Assembly: GCA_027622715.1 (NCBI GenBank)
Contig: JAQBYN010000006.1
Span: 1-64,000, forward strand
Direction of reading: 5' to 3'
Origin: Pseudomonadota bacterium
Lineage (GTDB): Bacteria; Pseudomonadota; Alphaproteobacteria; SHVP01
DNA: 64,000 bases
The position numbers and the translations under genes were made by a program. Positions 27,229-36,985 of the stretch are shown here, in pieces. How positions within the stretch are numbered: the stretch's first letter is position 1; each line of letters starts with the position of its first letter. Below the pieces are notes generated by a model. That model made no database searches. It worked only from the letters and a program-made list of their open reading frames with translations, and was not told the DNA's origin.

Positions 27229-27597
27229 CTAGCTTTTCTTGTTGATCAGTCCAGCGCCAAGCGACTCGCCGCCCAAGATATGAACGTGAAAATGCGGCAC
27301 GAGTTGATGGGAGTCCGGCCCGTGATTAGCGATCAACCGGTACCCAGTCGCATCGACACCAAGATCACGCGCGATTTTTCCGACGGCGCGAAAGAACGCG
27401 GCGATTTCGTCATCGGTGGCGCTGGCGGAAAAATCGTCCATCGATACATAGGCGCCTTTTGGGATGACCAAAACGTGGGCGCTCGATTGCGGCGCGATGT
27501 CGTTAAAGGCGAGGACGTGATCGTCCTCGTAGACCTTGGCGCACGGCAATTCGCCGCGCAGAATCTTCGCAAATACGTTCTCGCTGTCGTAACTCAT
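27229..27597 (-). CDS. HIT-family nucleotide hydrolase (HinT-like)
   Basis: A 122-residue histidine-triad protein. The C-terminal VPHFHVHILGG holds the His-x-His-x-His active site that hydrolyses adenosine phosphoramidates and aminoacyl-adenylates. The N-terminal VFAKILRGELPCAKVYEDDHVLAFNDIAPQ is typical of HinT. Length is normal. It follows hisE by 11 bases on the same strand, an arrangement common in alphaproteobacterial his operons. Confidence 0.94.
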   Translation of the reverse strand: MSYDSENVFAKILRGELPCAKVYEDDHVLAFNDIAPQSSAHVLVIPKGAYVSMDDFSASATDDEIAAFFRAVGKIARDLGVDATGYRLIANHGPDSHQLVPHFHVHILGGESLGAGLINKKS

Positions 27598-27608
27598 CGT
27601 GCGTCTCC

Positions 27609-27956
27609 CTAGTCGATCGTCTTGTCTTTGCGCGCGGCTTTTTCAGCAATGCCGGAAGTGCCTTCGCGCCGAGCCAGTTCGGCAAATACCTGTTCGGGCC
27701 GCACATCCATTTGCGCCCAGAGAACCAGCAGCGCGAACAAAAGGTCGGCGCTTTCGTAGATGACTTCGCCGCGATCCTTATCGACCGCCGCGATCACAGT
27801 CTCGACGGCCTCTTCGCCGACCTTTTCGGCGATTTTCTTGCGCCCCTTGGCGAACATCTTCGCGACATAGGATTCCTTGGGATCGGCGCCGCGGCGCTGT
27901 TCGATCACCCCGTAAAGGCGCTCGAGGACGGCACTGCTTTCGGTCATCTCGGTCAT
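27609..27956 (-). CDS. hisE: Phosphoribosyl-ATP pyrophosphohydrolase
   Basis: HisE removes pyrophosphate from PR-ATP, the second histidine step. The 115-residue single-domain protein shows the MazG-like all-alpha fold: [44 protein letters not shown]-type helices with the metal-binding E-E-x-x-E and E-x-x-D sets ([17 protein letters not shown]). Separate from HisI, as usual in alphaproteobacteria. ATG 27956 is used; a second ATG three codons in is possible. Confidence 0.95.
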   Translation of the reverse strand: [115 protein letters not shown]

Positions 27957-27995
27957 GTCAGTGACTTTCTCATAAAAACCCGTGGAACCCCCCCG

Positions 27996-28931
27996 TCATA
28001 CCATCGCCCGCCTACCAGACGTAAGGCGGCGCAGAACGCCACTGGCGAGCGCGACCCCGCCGCATACGGCGCCGACCCCTATCCAGGTGACGGCTCCCGG
28101 CAGCTCACCCAGCACCGGCACCGCGATCAGTGTCGCCAAGACCGGCACCAACGCGCTAAAGGCCGCCGCGTTGGAGCCCCCGAGACGGCGAACGGCGATG
28201 CCGAAGGCCGCCATTGCGAGGAGCCCCGACCCAATGCCCTGGGCGCCGATCTGGATCGCGATTTCGGTCCACGATGCATCGAACCGCACGTTGCCGTCGA
28301 TCAGCACCACCGGGACCATCACGATTAACGATCCGGCGCTCACCAGGGCCGTCGCCTGCCAAGCGCCCAGACCGGATTGCCGCAATGCCAACGTGTAGGC
28401 CGCCCACAGGGCTGCGCCGGCCAGAAACAAAATATGGCCGCGCCAGGCGCCGGGATCGCCCGTTAGCAAACTAGCCCCGCCCACGGCAACGCCGCCGGCG
28501 ACGATTAGCGCGAAGCCGACAAGGCGCCAGCGACCCAACCGTTCGCCCAACAGGAGAAACGCAAACAGCGCGGCGAAAAGCGGCATGGTGCCGGGCAACA
28601 GGGCGCCGACATCGGCAACCGGCGCAAACTGGGTGCCGGCGCTAACGATCAGAAAATACGGTGCGCCGGCGCCCGCGATCATCAACGCCGCATGACTCCA
28701 ACGGATCTTGCGCCACGGCAACCGCGCCAAGACCGGAAGCAAAATGATGCCGGGCGGAAGGGTCCGAAGGATGGCGATCTCGACGGGGGAAAACGAACTA
28801 GTGACGCCAAATCGGGTGGCCACGATCCACCCGCCCCAAATAGCCACCGCGCCGAGGGCCGCGAGGCTGCCGAGCAGGACGGGGGCCGGGCCCGGCGTGC
28901 GGGTGACAGCGCGCGCCGCGGCGTCAGTCAC
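27996..28931 (-). CDS. EamA-family (DMT) transporter
   Basis: A 311-residue ten-helix drug/metabolite transporter with two EamA repeats, about residues 18-145 and 160-300. [12 protein letters not shown] near helix 1, [25 protein letters not shown] and the second-repeat [21 protein letters not shown] are the family signatures. The substrate is unknown. The gene is inserted between hisF and hisE and its start overlaps the hisF stop by eight bases, so it is part of the his transcript and may export an amino acid or a related metabolite; that is inference. Confidence 0.88.
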   Translation of the reverse strand: MTDAAARAVTRTPGPAPVLLGSLAALGAVAIWGGWIVATRFGVTSSFSPVEIAILRTLPPGIILLPVLARLPWRKIRWSHAALMIAGAGAPYFLIVSAGTQFAPVADVGALLPGTMPLFAALFAFLLLGERLGRWRLVGFALIVAGGVAVGGASLLTGDPGAWRGHILFLAGAALWAAYTLALRQSGLGAWQATALVSAGSLIVMVPVVLIDGNVRFDASWTEIAIQIGAQGIGSGLLAMAAFGIAVRRLGGSNAAAFSALVPVLATLIAVPVLGELPGAVTWIGVGAVCGGVALASGVLRRLTSGRRAMV

Positions 28932-29700
28932 GAACCGGGACGCCCGCCTGTTTCATATGCGCCTTGGCTTGCGCGATCGAAAATTCGCCGAAATGAAAGA
29001 TTGAGGCGGCCAAAACGGCCGTCGCGTGACCCTCGCGCACGCCGGCAACGAGATGGTCGAGCGTCCCAACCCCGCCCGAGGCAATCACCGGGATTGTCAC
29101 CGCATCGGCAATGGCGCGCGTGAGGTCGATGTCAAAGCCCTGTTTGGTGCCGTCGCGGTCCATCGAGGTCAGCAGGATTTCGCCGGCACCGTACTCGGCC
29201 ATGCGCTGCGCCCAGGCGACGGCATCGATCCCTGTTGCGTTCCGCCCACCGTGCGTGAAGACCTCGAATTGCCAATTCCGGCCAGCCGCCGACCCCGGGT
29301 TGAGCTTGGCGTCGATGGCGACAACGATGCATTGGCTGCCGAATTTCTCAGCCGCGCGGCGCACAAAGTCGGGATCACTGACCGCGGCGGTATTGACCGA
29401 CACCTTGTCGGCACCGGCCAGCAGGAGCTTGCGGATGTCCTCGAGGGTACGCACGCCACCGCCCACGGTGAGCGGCATGAAGCATTGTTCGGCGGTGCGC
29501 GCGACAACATCGACAATGGTGTCGCGATTCTCGTGGCTCGCCGTGATGTCGAGAAAACACAACTCGTCGGCGCCTTGCTGATCGTAGAGCCGGGCCTGTT
29601 CAACCGGATCGCCGGCATCGCGCAGATCGAGAAAGTTGATCCCCTTAACGACCCGCCCGTCCTTCACGTCCAAGCACGGAATGATGCGCGCCTTGAGCAT
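28924..29700 (-). CDS. hisF: Imidazole glycerol phosphate synthase, cyclase subunit
   Basis: HisF is the (beta/alpha)8 barrel that uses ammonia from HisH to form imidazole-glycerol phosphate and AICAR. Start ATG 29700 gives [20 protein letters not shown] with catalytic Asp-11; the second catalytic Asp lies in [10 protein letters not shown]. The product has 258 residues, the usual length. [16 protein letters not shown] is the C-terminal phosphate site. It lies two bases after hisA. Confidence 0.97.
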   Translation of the reverse strand: MLKARIIPCLDVKDGRVVKGINFLDLRDAGDPVEQARLYDQQGADELCFLDITASHENRDTIVDVVARTAEQCFMPLTVGGGVRTLEDIRKLLLAGADKVSVNTAAVSDPDFVRRAAEKFGSQCIVVAIDAKLNPGSAAGRNWQFEVFTHGGRNATGIDAVAWAQRMAEYGAGEILLTSMDRDGTKQGFDIDLTRAIADAVTIPVIASGGVGTLDHLVAGVREGHATAVLAASIFHFGEFSIAQAKAHMKQAGVPVRD

Positions 29701-29702
29701 CG

Positions 29703-30425
29703 TCAGGCCGCGATCTTCAGGGCGCCGGCGGGCTCGAGGGTGCCTTCGTAGAGGGCGCGGCCTATGATCGCCCCGGCGATGCCGCGGTCTTCGCAAGCCT
29801 TGAGCGCGGCAATGTCGGCCACCGTGGCCACACCGCCCGACGCGATCACCGGGATCGAGACCGCCTCGGCAACGGCCAGTGTCGCCGCGACGTTGACACC
29901 TTCTAGCACACCGTCGCGGTCGATATCGGTGTGGATGATCGCGGCGACGCCGTCATCTTCGAAGCTTTTGGCAAGATCGACCGCCGTCATTTCCGACACC
30001 TGCGCCCAGCCCTCAACGGCGACCTTGCCGCCCTTGGCATCGATGCCGACGGCGATTTTGCCGGGATGGGCGCGCGCGGCAGCGCGTACCAGATCCGGAT
30101 CGCGCAACGCGGCGGTACCGAGCACGACACGTGCAACCCCGGCGTCGATCCACTGTTCGATCGTCGCAAGGTCGCGAATGCCGCCGCCCAATTGTACCGG
30201 CAAGGCGGTTGCACCCAGTATCGACGATACCGCAGCCGCATTGACCGGTCGCCCGGCGAAGGCCCCGTTGAGATCAACAATGTGCAGCCAGGCGAATCCG
30301 AGCGCCGCAAAATGCAGGGCCTGCGCCGCAGGGTCGTCGTTATAGATTGTCGCGTCGGCCATGATCCCACGCCGCAGACGCACGCACACGCCGTCTTTGA
30401 GATCGATCGCCGGATAGAGAATCAC
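29703..30425 (-). CDS. hisA: ProFAR isomerase
   Basis: HisA isomerises 5'-ProFAR to PRFAR in histidine synthesis. The 240-residue barrel starts at GTG 30425 in a GTGA overlap with the preceding acetyltransferase gene. [16 protein letters not shown] carries catalytic Asp-8; [11 protein letters not shown] holds the second catalytic Asp; [13 protein letters not shown] is the phosphate site. Paralogous to hisF next to it. Confidence 0.96.
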   Translation of the reverse strand: MILYPAIDLKDGVCVRLRRGIMADATIYNDDPAAQALHFAALGFAWLHIVDLNGAFAGRPVNAAAVSSILGATALPVQLGGGIRDLATIEQWIDAGVARVVLGTAALRDPDLVRAAARAHPGKIAVGIDAKGGKVAVEGWAQVSEMTAVDLAKSFEDDGVAAIIHTDIDRDGVLEGVNVAATLAVAEAVSIPVIASGGVATVADIAALKACEDRGIAGAIIGRALYEGTLEPAGALKIAA

Positions 30426-30955
30426 GCGCCAATATCCTTGGTGTAGAAGAAACCGCGAATGAACTGGCCGCCGACCAACGCGTAATTCGGCTTGATCCCC
30501 CAGCGCACGAAGCCCGCGTTTTCGTATAACGCGATAGCGCCTTCTTGGGTTTCGCGCACGTCAAGACTGATCTGGCGAAAGCCGCGGGTGCGCGCGTGTT
30601 TCTCGAAGTCGTCCAGCATGTCGCGCGCCAGCCCGTGGCCGCGCGCCCACGGCGCGACAAAAAAGCTATTGAGGATAACGTTGTGCGCGCCCGCCTGGTT
30701 GTTGGGCGCGGGCCGGACCATTTGCGCGGTGCCGGCCACGGTGCCGTTATAGCGACCGACCAACAATTCGCGTTCCGGCACCAACAGCACACCGCGCCAA
30801 TACGATTCAAGCCGGTCGCGCGGCGGCGGACTAATCCAGTCGAAACCGATCCCAACCTCGATTGCCTGTTCGGTGGCTTCACAGATTTCGTCGAGATCGT
30901 CGTCATCGAACTCTGTCAGCCATTCCGTCTTCGTCGCGTGCATCACGGTGTCCAT
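30422..30955 (-). CDS. GNAT N-acetyltransferase
   Basis: A 177-residue GNAT protein. [30 protein letters not shown] is beta4 plus the acetyl-CoA pyrophosphate loop (RGHGLA in place of the usual R/Q-x-x-G-x-G/A), and [21 protein letters not shown] is the beta5-alpha4 region. The substrate is unknown. It sits between hisH and hisA with a 13-base overlap upstream and four bases downstream, so it is translated as part of the his cluster. Confidence 0.88.
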   Translation of the reverse strand: MDTVMHATKTEWLTEFDDDDLDEICEATEQAIEVGIGFDWISPPPRDRLESYWRGVLLVPERELLVGRYNGTVAGTAQMVRPAPNNQAGAHNVILNSFFVAPWARGHGLARDMLDDFEKHARTRGFRQISLDVRETQEGAIALYENAGFVRWGIKPNYALVGGQFIRGFFYTKDIGA

Positions 30956-31581
30956 GACAAGAAATTTGCGATAAAGCGCAAACCGGTCTCCTGACTCTTC
31001 TCGGGGTGAAATTGCGTACCGACAAGATTGTCGCGGCCAATCACGGCAGCCACCGGCCCACCATAATCGCTCTCGGCCAGGACGTCGGCGGGATCGGCGG
31101 CGCGAAAAACATAACTGTGAACAAAGTACGCATGGGCCCCGGTTTCAACCCCCGCCAGAACCGGATGGACAGGCGTTCTGAGGGTGAGCTCGTTCCACCC
31201 CATGTGCGGTACGGGCCGCCCCGGCGCGGGGGTCAACGCGACGACGTCGCCCGGAATCCAGCCGAACCCGTCGTGGGTGCCGTGCTCCAGGCCGCGCGTC
31301 GCCATCAATTGCATGCCCACGCAAATGCCCAGAAACGGACGGCCGCGGGTGATGACCGCCTCTTCAAGCGCCGCCCACATGCCGCCCAGCGCCATTAGAC
31401 CGGCGCGACAGTCGGCAAACGCACCGACCCCGGGCAACACGATGCGTTCTGCGGCGCGCACCGCGTCGGGGTCGGCGGTCACCGCGATGTCGCCACCGCC
31501 GTGCTCGCGTGCGGCGCGCTCAAACGCCTTGGCGGCAGAGCGCAAGTTGCCCGAGCCGTAGTCGATGATGACCGTGGTCAT
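30943..31581 (-). CDS. hisH: Imidazole glycerol phosphate synthase, glutaminase subunit
   Basis: HisH hydrolyses glutamine and feeds ammonia to HisF. The 212-residue class I amidotransferase has nucleophile Cys-87 in [12 protein letters not shown] and the His-192/Glu-194 pair in [22 protein letters not shown] opens the protein as in all HisH. It overlaps the DUF2628 gene upstream by ATGA. Confidence 0.96.
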   Translation of the reverse strand: MTTVIIDYGSGNLRSAAKAFERAAREHGGGDIAVTADPDAVRAAERIVLPGVGAFADCRAGLMALGGMWAALEEAVITRGRPFLGICVGMQLMATRGLEHGTHDGFGWIPGDVVALTPAPGRPVPHMGWNELTLRTPVHPVLAGVETGAHAYFVHSYVFRAADPADVLAESDYGGPVAAVIGRDNLVGTQFHPEKSQETGLRFIANFLSWTP

Positions 31582-31988
31582 AGGGCCTCGCCGGTGCGCG
31601 GCAGAAGTGCGCCGGTCGAGGTTACCTCGATCGCCGAAAAGAACGATCGCTCGGCGTCATCGAGACGGCGGCCCGATACGGTCGCGACTTCGCGCCAACC
31701 GCGCCGCGACTTAACCCAACGGCGCAGATTGTTGCCCTCGAACCCCAAGATCAGGGCCACCGCCACCTCGATGACGGTGCCGGTCAGGGGCGCCAGCAGG
31801 CCTGCCTCGACCACGGTGGACACGGCGACCAGAATCCCCACGACAACAAGCGCGACCAGCCATAGCCCGCGCCACAGCGGCCAGATCAACGGCAGCACCA
31901 GTGCCGGCCAGCAGAATCCGTCCTTGATGAAAATAAGGTCGTCGTCGCCCCCCGCCGTGGGGCTTTGGTAGACGCTATAGACTCGCAT
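31578..31988 (-). CDS. DUF2628 membrane protein
   Basis: A 136-residue protein: a short N-terminal part ([30 protein letters not shown]), two to three membrane helices in residues 28-85 ([24 protein letters not shown]) and a C-terminal basic domain ([14 protein letters not shown]) . The DUF2628 family is typically found between hisB and hisH in alphaproteobacteria; its function is not known. It is tightly coupled on both sides. Confidence 0.85.
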   Translation of the reverse strand: MRVYSVYQSPTAGGDDDLIFIKDGFCWPALVLPLIWPLWRGLWLVALVVVGILVAVSTVVEAGLLAPLTGTVIEVAVALILGFEGNNLRRWVKSRRGWREVATVSGRRLDDAERSFFSAIEVTSTGALLPRTGEAL

Positions 31989-31994
31989 GGCCGT

Positions 31995-32594
31995 CTAGAG
32001 GGAGCCGCCAAGCACGCCCTTGGTGGAGGGCACCGACTGTGCTTGGCGTGGATCGACGGTGATGGCCTGGCGTAGCGCGCGGGCCAGCCCTTTGAAGCAG
32101 GATTCGGCGATATGGTGGCTGTTCCGCCCGTAGAGCGTTTCGACGTGGAGCGTCAGCCCCGCGCCCTGCGCGAAGGCCTGGAACCACTCGCGGAACAGTT
32201 CGGTGTCCATCTCGCCCAGCTTTGACGTTGGAAAATCGACGTTCCACACCAAATAGGGCCGGTTCGAGCAATCCAGCGTCACCCGGGTCAGGGTTTCGTC
32301 GAAAGGAATATACGCTGTGCCATAGCGCACGATCCCGGCGCGGTCGCCCAGCGCCCGGGATACGGCCTCGCCGATGACGATGCCGCAATCCTCGTTGGTG
32401 TGGTGAAAATCGATGTGCAGGTCGCCGGTCGCCCGCAGCGTCAGGTCGATCAGCGAGTGCCGCGACAGCTGTTCCATCATGTGATCGAGGAAACCGATGC
32501 CGCTGACGACATCGTAGACCCCGCTGCCGTCGAGGTTGACGGTGGCGGTTATGGCCGTTTCCTTGGTTTTACGGTCGACAGTGGCCTGGCGCAT
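31995..32594 (-). CDS. hisB: Imidazoleglycerol-phosphate dehydratase
   Basis: HisB dehydrates imidazole-glycerol phosphate using di-manganese. Start ATG 32594 ([15 protein letters not shown]); the frame continues upstream through hslV but that is not coding. The 199-residue protein has both metal-binding histidine sets, [11 protein letters not shown] and [13 protein letters not shown], plus [12 protein letters not shown]. It is the monofunctional form without the phosphatase domain. It heads the minus-strand his cluster and diverges from hslVU. Confidence 0.96.
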   Translation of the reverse strand: MRQATVDRKTKETAITATVNLDGSGVYDVVSGIGFLDHMMEQLSRHSLIDLTLRATGDLHIDFHHTNEDCGIVIGEAVSRALGDRAGIVRYGTAYIPFDETLTRVTLDCSNRPYLVWNVDFPTSKLGEMDTELFREWFQAFAQGAGLTLHVETLYGRNSHHIAESCFKGLARALRQAITVDPRQAQSVPSTKGVLGGSL

Positions 32595-32675
32595 GGGCCG
32601 CTCCTCTGTTGCTGACCTGAGGTCGGCGCGGCGCCCATATAGCAGGATTGGTCGCACCTGACCACCGGCCTCGCC

Positions 32676-32703
32676 CTTGACCGAACCGCGCAAATCCTTA
32701 CAT
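32676..32703 (+). promoter_or_regulatory. Sigma-32 (RpoH) promoter of hslVU
   Basis: CTTG (32676-32679), 17-base spacer, CTTACAT (32697-32703). Ten of the eleven bases in the two boxes fit the alphaproteobacterial consensus CTTG-N17-CYTATNT, with one mismatch in the -10 box. It lies 49 bases upstream of hslV, whose products are known heat-shock proteins. Confidence 0.7.
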
Positions 32704-32751
32704 GTCGGCGTTCCGGCGCGCCACACCCGCGCAATTTCCGAGGAAAACGGC

Positions 32752-33300
32752 ATGGCTTCCGACTCGATGCCCGCTTGGCACGGCACCACGATCCTTTCGG
32801 TCCGCAAAGGCGGCAAGGCGGTAATCGCCGGCGACGGCCAGGTTTCCGTCGGATCGACGGTGATGAAATCCAAAGCCCGCAAGGTGCGGCGTCTCGCCGA
32901 CGGCAGCGTGATCGTTGGCTTCGCCGGCGCCACCGCGGACGCGTTCACCTTGTTCGAGCGTCTCGAAGCCAAACTAGAAAAGCACGGCGGGCAGCTTGAA
33001 CGGGCCTGCGTCGAGTTGGCTAAAGACTGGCGCACCGATCGCTACCTGCGCCGCCTCGAAGCGATGATGGCAGTGGCCAACGAAAACATCAGTTTGGTGC
33101 TAACCGGTTCGGGCGACGTGCTGGAATCCGACGACGGTGTCATCGGTATCGGCTCGGGCGGCAACTACGCCTTGGCAGCGGCCCGCGCGCTGATGGATCA
33201 GGACGGTCTGGATGCCGAGACCATCGCCCGCAAGGCAATGAAGATTGCCGCCGACATTTGCGTCTATACCAACGAAAACGTCATCATCGAGAGCGTTTAG
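32752..33300 (+). CDS. hslV: HslV (ClpQ) peptidase subunit
   Basis: Threonine peptidase of the HslUV proteasome-like complex. From ATG 32752 the product is 182 residues, [11 protein letters not shown] then TTIL; Thr-12 becomes the N-terminal nucleophile after removal of the leader. [20 protein letters not shown] is the conserved second motif. A second ATG at 32767 would shorten the leader to MPAWHG. GAGG lies just upstream of 32752. Two bases separate it from hslU. Confidence 0.95.
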   Translation: MASDSMPAWHGTTILSVRKGGKAVIAGDGQVSVGSTVMKSKARKVRRLADGSVIVGFAGATADAFTLFERLEAKLEKHGGQLERACVELAKDWRTDRYLRRLEAMMAVANENISLVLTGSGDVLESDDGVIGIGSGGNYALAAARALMDQDGLDAETIARKAMKIAADICVYTNENVIIESV

Positions 33301-33302
33301 TC

Positions 33303-34610
33303 ATGGCCGAGTTCAGTCCGCGCGAGATCGTTTCCGAGCTCGATCGCCACATCATCGGCCAACACGACGCCAAACGGGCCGTGGCAATCGCGCTGCGTAA
33401 CCGATGGCGGCGCCAGCAGTTGCCCGAAGAATTGCGCGAAGAAATCGTGCCCAAGAATATCCTGATGATCGGCCCAACGGGTGTCGGCAAAACCGAGATT
33501 TCGCGCCGCCTCGCCAAACTGGCCAACGCCCCATTCCTCAAAGTCGAGGCAACCAAGTTTACTGAGGTCGGCTATGTCGGGCGCGACGTCGAGCAGATCG
33601 TGCGCGACTTGGTCGAAATCTCGATCACTATGGTGCGCAACCAACGGCGCGAAGAAGTTCAAGCCCGCGCCCAATTGGCCGCCGAGGAGCGGGTTCTCGA
33701 TGCGCTGGTCGGCGGCGACGCCAGCGAATCCACCCGCCAAGCATTTCGACAAAAACTGCGCAGCGGCGAGCTGGACGACAAGGAAATCGAAATCACCGTG
33801 CAAGACGGCGGCGGCGGCATGCCGACCTTTGAAATTCCGGGCATGCCCGGCGCCCAGATGGGCATGGTCAATCTCAACGACATGCTCGGCAAAGCCTTCG
33901 GCCAGCGCACCAAACCCAAGCGCCTGAGTGTCGTCGAGTCCTACGATCTGCTGATGGAAGAAGAGAGCGACAAACTGGTCGACCAGGACAAGCTGGTCAA
34001 AGAGGCGATCGACCGCGTCGAACAACACGGCATCGTCTTCCTCGACGAAATAGACAAGATCACCGCGCGGCAAGACCGCGCCGGCGCCGACGTCAGCCGC
34101 GAGGGCGTCCAGCGCGACTTGCTGCCACTGATCGAGGGCACCCAGGTCGCCACCAAGCACGGCACCGTGCGGACCGACTTTATCTTGTTCGTTGCCTCGG
34201 GCGCCTTCCAACTCGCCAAACCGTCCGACTTGCTGCCCGAACTGCAAGGTCGCCTGCCGATCCGGGTTGAGCTCAAGGCGCTGACCCGGGACGATTTCAA
34301 GCGCATCCTCACCGAGCCCGAGGCCAGCCTAATCCGCCAATATACCGCGCTGATCGGTACCGAGGGCGTCACGCTGACCTTCACCGACGACGCCATCGAC
34401 GAAATTGCCAGCGTTGCCGCCGATGTCAACGCGACCGTCGAGAACATCGGCGCGCGCCGTCTGCACACCGTAATGGAGCGCCTGCTCGACGAGATCAGTT
34501 TCGCCGCGACCGACAGCCCGGGCGAGTCCGTGACCATCGACGCAGCCTACGTGCGCGACCATGTCTCCGATCTGGCCAAGGATTCAGATCTCTCGAAATT
34601 TATTTTGTAG
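33303..34610 (+). CDS. hslU: HslU (ClpY) AAA+ unfoldase
   Basis: ATPase that unfolds substrates for HslV. The 435-residue protein from ATG 33303 has the N-domain [34 protein letters not shown], Walker A GPTGVGKT (57-64), the pore motif [14 protein letters not shown], the intermediate domain (about 110-240), Walker [11 protein letters not shown] and the sensor/C-terminal segments [21 protein letters not shown]. It ends with the hydrophobic LSKFIL that docks in HslV. Confidence 0.97.
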   Translation: MAEFSPREIVSELDRHIIGQHDAKRAVAIALRNRWRRQQLPEELREEIVPKNILMIGPTGVGKTEISRRLAKLANAPFLKVEATKFTEVGYVGRDVEQIVRDLVEISITMVRNQRREEVQARAQLAAEERVLDALVGGDASESTRQAFRQKLRSGELDDKEIEITVQDGGGGMPTFEIPGMPGAQMGMVNLNDMLGKAFGQRTKPKRLSVVESYDLLMEEESDKLVDQDKLVKEAIDRVEQHGIVFLDEIDKITARQDRAGADVSREGVQRDLLPLIEGTQVATKHGTVRTDFILFVASGAFQLAKPSDLLPELQGRLPIRVELKALTRDDFKRILTEPEASLIRQYTALIGTEGVTLTFTDDAIDEIASVAADVNATVENIGARRLHTVMERLLDEISFAATDSPGESVTIDAAYVRDHVSDLAKDSDLSKFIL

Positions 34611-34636
34611 ACGTGCCGTTTCAGGCGGCTGCTGGA

Positions 34637-35671
34637 ATGGAAGAGCTAAACTTTCTCATTCGCGGCGGCGGCATTGCCCTCGCGCTACTCGCCGGATTCG
34701 TGATGCTGCGCGATGCCGGCACTCACCGAATTGGCAGGTTGGGCGCAGCGTTTGCGCTGGGCACCGGGTCCTATCTGATCTGTTCGGCCCCAGCACTTCT
34801 GTCCGCCATGGGTCCGCTTGGCGGCAGCGTTATCATCCTCTGCGTCGCCAATCCCGCTCTCTATTGGATGTTCGGCCGCGCACTCTTCGAGGAACGGACT
34901 CGGTTCGCCGGCGCGGAATGGGGACCGCTTGGTCTTTTGCTCGTGCTATATGCCGTGCGCGGCGCCGGCGTGGCGGAGAACCGAGAAATCCTCGGTATCG
35001 TGCAACAGATCGTCTCGTTTGCGCTGGTCGCCCATGTCATGTGGGTGGCGCTCTATCGCCGCGAGAACGATTTGATCGACGCCCGGCGCGCTTTCCGCCT
35101 GCCCTTCGCGATCGCGACGGGATTTGTCATTGCCAGCGTCGTTATCGGCGAAATTGTCCTCTCGGACCAGACGCCAGGTATCGTCTTACAGGTGCTCGTC
35201 GCAGTGGTCGTCACGGCGATTACAAGCGGCGCGCTTGCGCTGCTACTCAAGACGCGCGGCGAGCGGTTGTTCATTCAGGGCCCCCCCGTCGCCCGCGCGA
35301 CCTCCTCCTTGGAAACGGTTGACGACCCAGCCCTGAAATCACTCCGTGAGGCGATGGAGACCGACTACGTGTGGCGTGAGGAGGGCTTGACGATTGGAAC
35401 GCTGGCTGCGCGCTTGCAATTGCCGGAATACCGGCTTCGGCGGCTGATCAACCGGCACCTTGAATTCCGCAATTTCAGCACATTCCTGAACGGCTACCGG
35501 GTCACCGAGGCAAAGCGACGGCTCGCCGACCCAAAGGAGGCGCGTATCCCAATTCTCACGATCGCCCTGGAAACCGGGTTCGCCTCGATCGGACCATTCA
35601 ACCGCGCGTTTAAAACCGAGACCGGGTTGACGCCGAGCCAATTCCGCAGCCAATCCATCGCCAATTCCTGA
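34637..35671 (+). CDS. Membrane-embedded AraC-family regulator
   Basis: From ATG 34637 the protein has 344 residues (a GTG at 34613 would add eight). The first ~220 residues form about seven membrane helices (FLIRGGGIALALLAGFVML ... VVTAITSGALALLL); the C-terminal ~100 residues are an AraC/XylS double HTH with LQLPEYRLRRLINRHLEFRNFSTFLNGYRV and ILTIALETGFASIGPFNRAFKTETGLTPSQFR. The HTH would sit on the cytoplasmic side. The signal is unknown. The sterol-desaturase gene 125 bases downstream is its likely target. Confidence 0.88.
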   Translation: MEELNFLIRGGGIALALLAGFVMLRDAGTHRIGRLGAAFALGTGSYLICSAPALLSAMGPLGGSVIILCVANPALYWMFGRALFEERTRFAGAEWGPLGLLLVLYAVRGAGVAENREILGIVQQIVSFALVAHVMWVALYRRENDLIDARRAFRLPFAIATGFVIASVVIGEIVLSDQTPGIVLQVLVAVVVTAITSGALALLLKTRGERLFIQGPPVARATSSLETVDDPALKSLREAMETDYVWREEGLTIGTLAARLQLPEYRLRRLINRHLEFRNFSTFLNGYRVTEAKRRLADPKEARIPILTIALETGFASIGPFNRAFKTETGLTPSQFRSQSIANS

Positions 35672-35796
35672 AAAACGTCGCCGATTTCGGAATCGGTAAG
35701 ACGGCGTCGTGGTTCGGCGCGAATTTCAGTGCTCTCCAACTTACGTCTTAGCCTCTGGCGGACCTCTTGTTCGCCGTCCATAGGAGAGATTGAGAC

Positions 35797-36588
35797 ATGG
35801 AAACCGGTCTACTGGGAGTTTGGGCAGGCATCTTGGCAGGCGACTTTTTGCGCTACGCCCTCGTCGCCGCCGCCACTTTCGTCCTCATCGTGGTCTGGTG
35901 GGGACTGCGGCGACATCGCAAAACGCAGACCGGCCGGGCAACGCCGACCGACATTCGGCGCGAGATTACCTACTCACTCCTGACCGTCGTCATCTTTTCA
36001 CTGAACGGCCTGCTGCTACACCTCGGCAACGAGGCGGGAGTATTTGAAGTTTATCTCGATGTATCGCGGCACGGTTGGCCGTTTCTGGTGTTTTCCGGGA
36101 TCGTTATCGTTGTCGTCCACGACACCTACTTCTATTGGCTGCACCGCCTGCTACACCAGCCACTAATATTTCGGCTGGCGCACCGTGTACACCATCGCTC
36201 GCACGCCCCCACCCCCTGGGCGGCCTATGCCTTTCATCCGATCGAAGCCGCTTTTCAGGCTGCTTTCTTGCCCCTGTTCGCGCTACTCATGCCGCTCCAT
36301 CTTGGTGTCGTCTTATTCTTTGTCTGGCACATGATGATCCGCAATGCGGTCGGTCATTCCGGCTATGAGGTGTTTCCGCAGGGGTGGACGGGGCGCCCGA
36401 TCGCGTCCTGGATTACCGCGGTCACACATCACGACCTACATCACGAAAAAGCCTCGGGAAACTTCGGGCTCTATTTCACTTGGTGGGATCGCCTGTTCGA
36501 CACCGAGCGGCCCGACTACGAGACCCGATTTGATCACGCGACCAACGCACCGTCGCCCGAGGACCGGCCCGCCCAAGAAACACCGTAG
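35797..36588 (+). CDS. Sterol desaturase / fatty acid hydroxylase family protein
   Basis: A 263-residue integral membrane di-iron enzyme with four helices and three histidine clusters: HDTYFYWLHRLLH, HRVHHRSHAP and THHDLHHEK, with an extra HSGYE near the third. These ligate the di-iron centre that hydroxylates or desaturates lipids with oxygen. The substrate could be a fatty acid, hopanoid, sterol or carotenoid. ATG 35797 follows TAGGAGAG. It is downstream of the membrane AraC regulator. Confidence 0.9.
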   Translation: METGLLGVWAGILAGDFLRYALVAAATFVLIVVWWGLRRHRKTQTGRATPTDIRREITYSLLTVVIFSLNGLLLHLGNEAGVFEVYLDVSRHGWPFLVFSGIVIVVVHDTYFYWLHRLLHQPLIFRLAHRVHHRSHAPTPWAAYAFHPIEAAFQAAFLPLFALLMPLHLGVVLFFVWHMMIRNAVGHSGYEVFPQGWTGRPIASWITAVTHHDLHHEKASGNFGLYFTWWDRLFDTERPDYETRFDHATNAPSPEDRPAQETP

Positions 36589-36676
36589 CGCTTGTCATCG
36601 TCACGGGGATTTGCCTGCTGTCACCGGGACTTACCTGCGCAGGTGGGCCAACGATTTCGGCGGGAAATTCCTGTGG

Positions 36677-36976
36677 TTACGCCGCGCGACGTGGAACGAT
36701 GCGTTTCAACCGACCCGCTAGGGAATCTTGTGCGGTTTCCAAATCGAACCGCGTTTGTAAGTTGAGCCAGAACCCCGGCGTCGTAGTGAAATAGCGGCCC
36801 AGCCGTAGCGCGGTGTCCGCGGTAATCGACCGATCACCGCGCACGATGCCAGAAATCCGGTTTGGTGGTACGTCGAGCGAACGCGCGAGCGCGTTTGCAC
36901 TAAGCGCCGCAGGTTTCATGAACTCTTCGTGCAGTACTTCCCCCGGCGGTATCGGCTTCAACTTTCTTGGCGCCAT
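36677..36976 (-). CDS. higA: HigA-type antitoxin (XRE HTH)
   Basis: A 99-residue HigA-family protein: PPGEVLHEEFMKPAALSANALARSLDVPPNRISGIVRGDRSITADTALRLGRYFTTTPGFWLNLQ is the standard HigA/VapI HTH with its hydrophobic end. It neutralises HigB and represses the operon. The gene follows higB by nine bases, in the toxin-first order of HigBA modules. Confidence 0.92.
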   Translation of the reverse strand: MAPRKLKPIPPGEVLHEEFMKPAALSANALARSLDVPPNRISGIVRGDRSITADTALRLGRYFTTTPGFWLNLQTRFDLETAQDSLAGRLKRIVPRRAA

Positions 36977-36985
36977 ACAACCTCC

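Noticed and set aside
32595-33035. Apparent N-terminal extension of hisB
   Set aside because: Antisense to hslV and covers the RpoH promoter; the HisB family starts near 32594.
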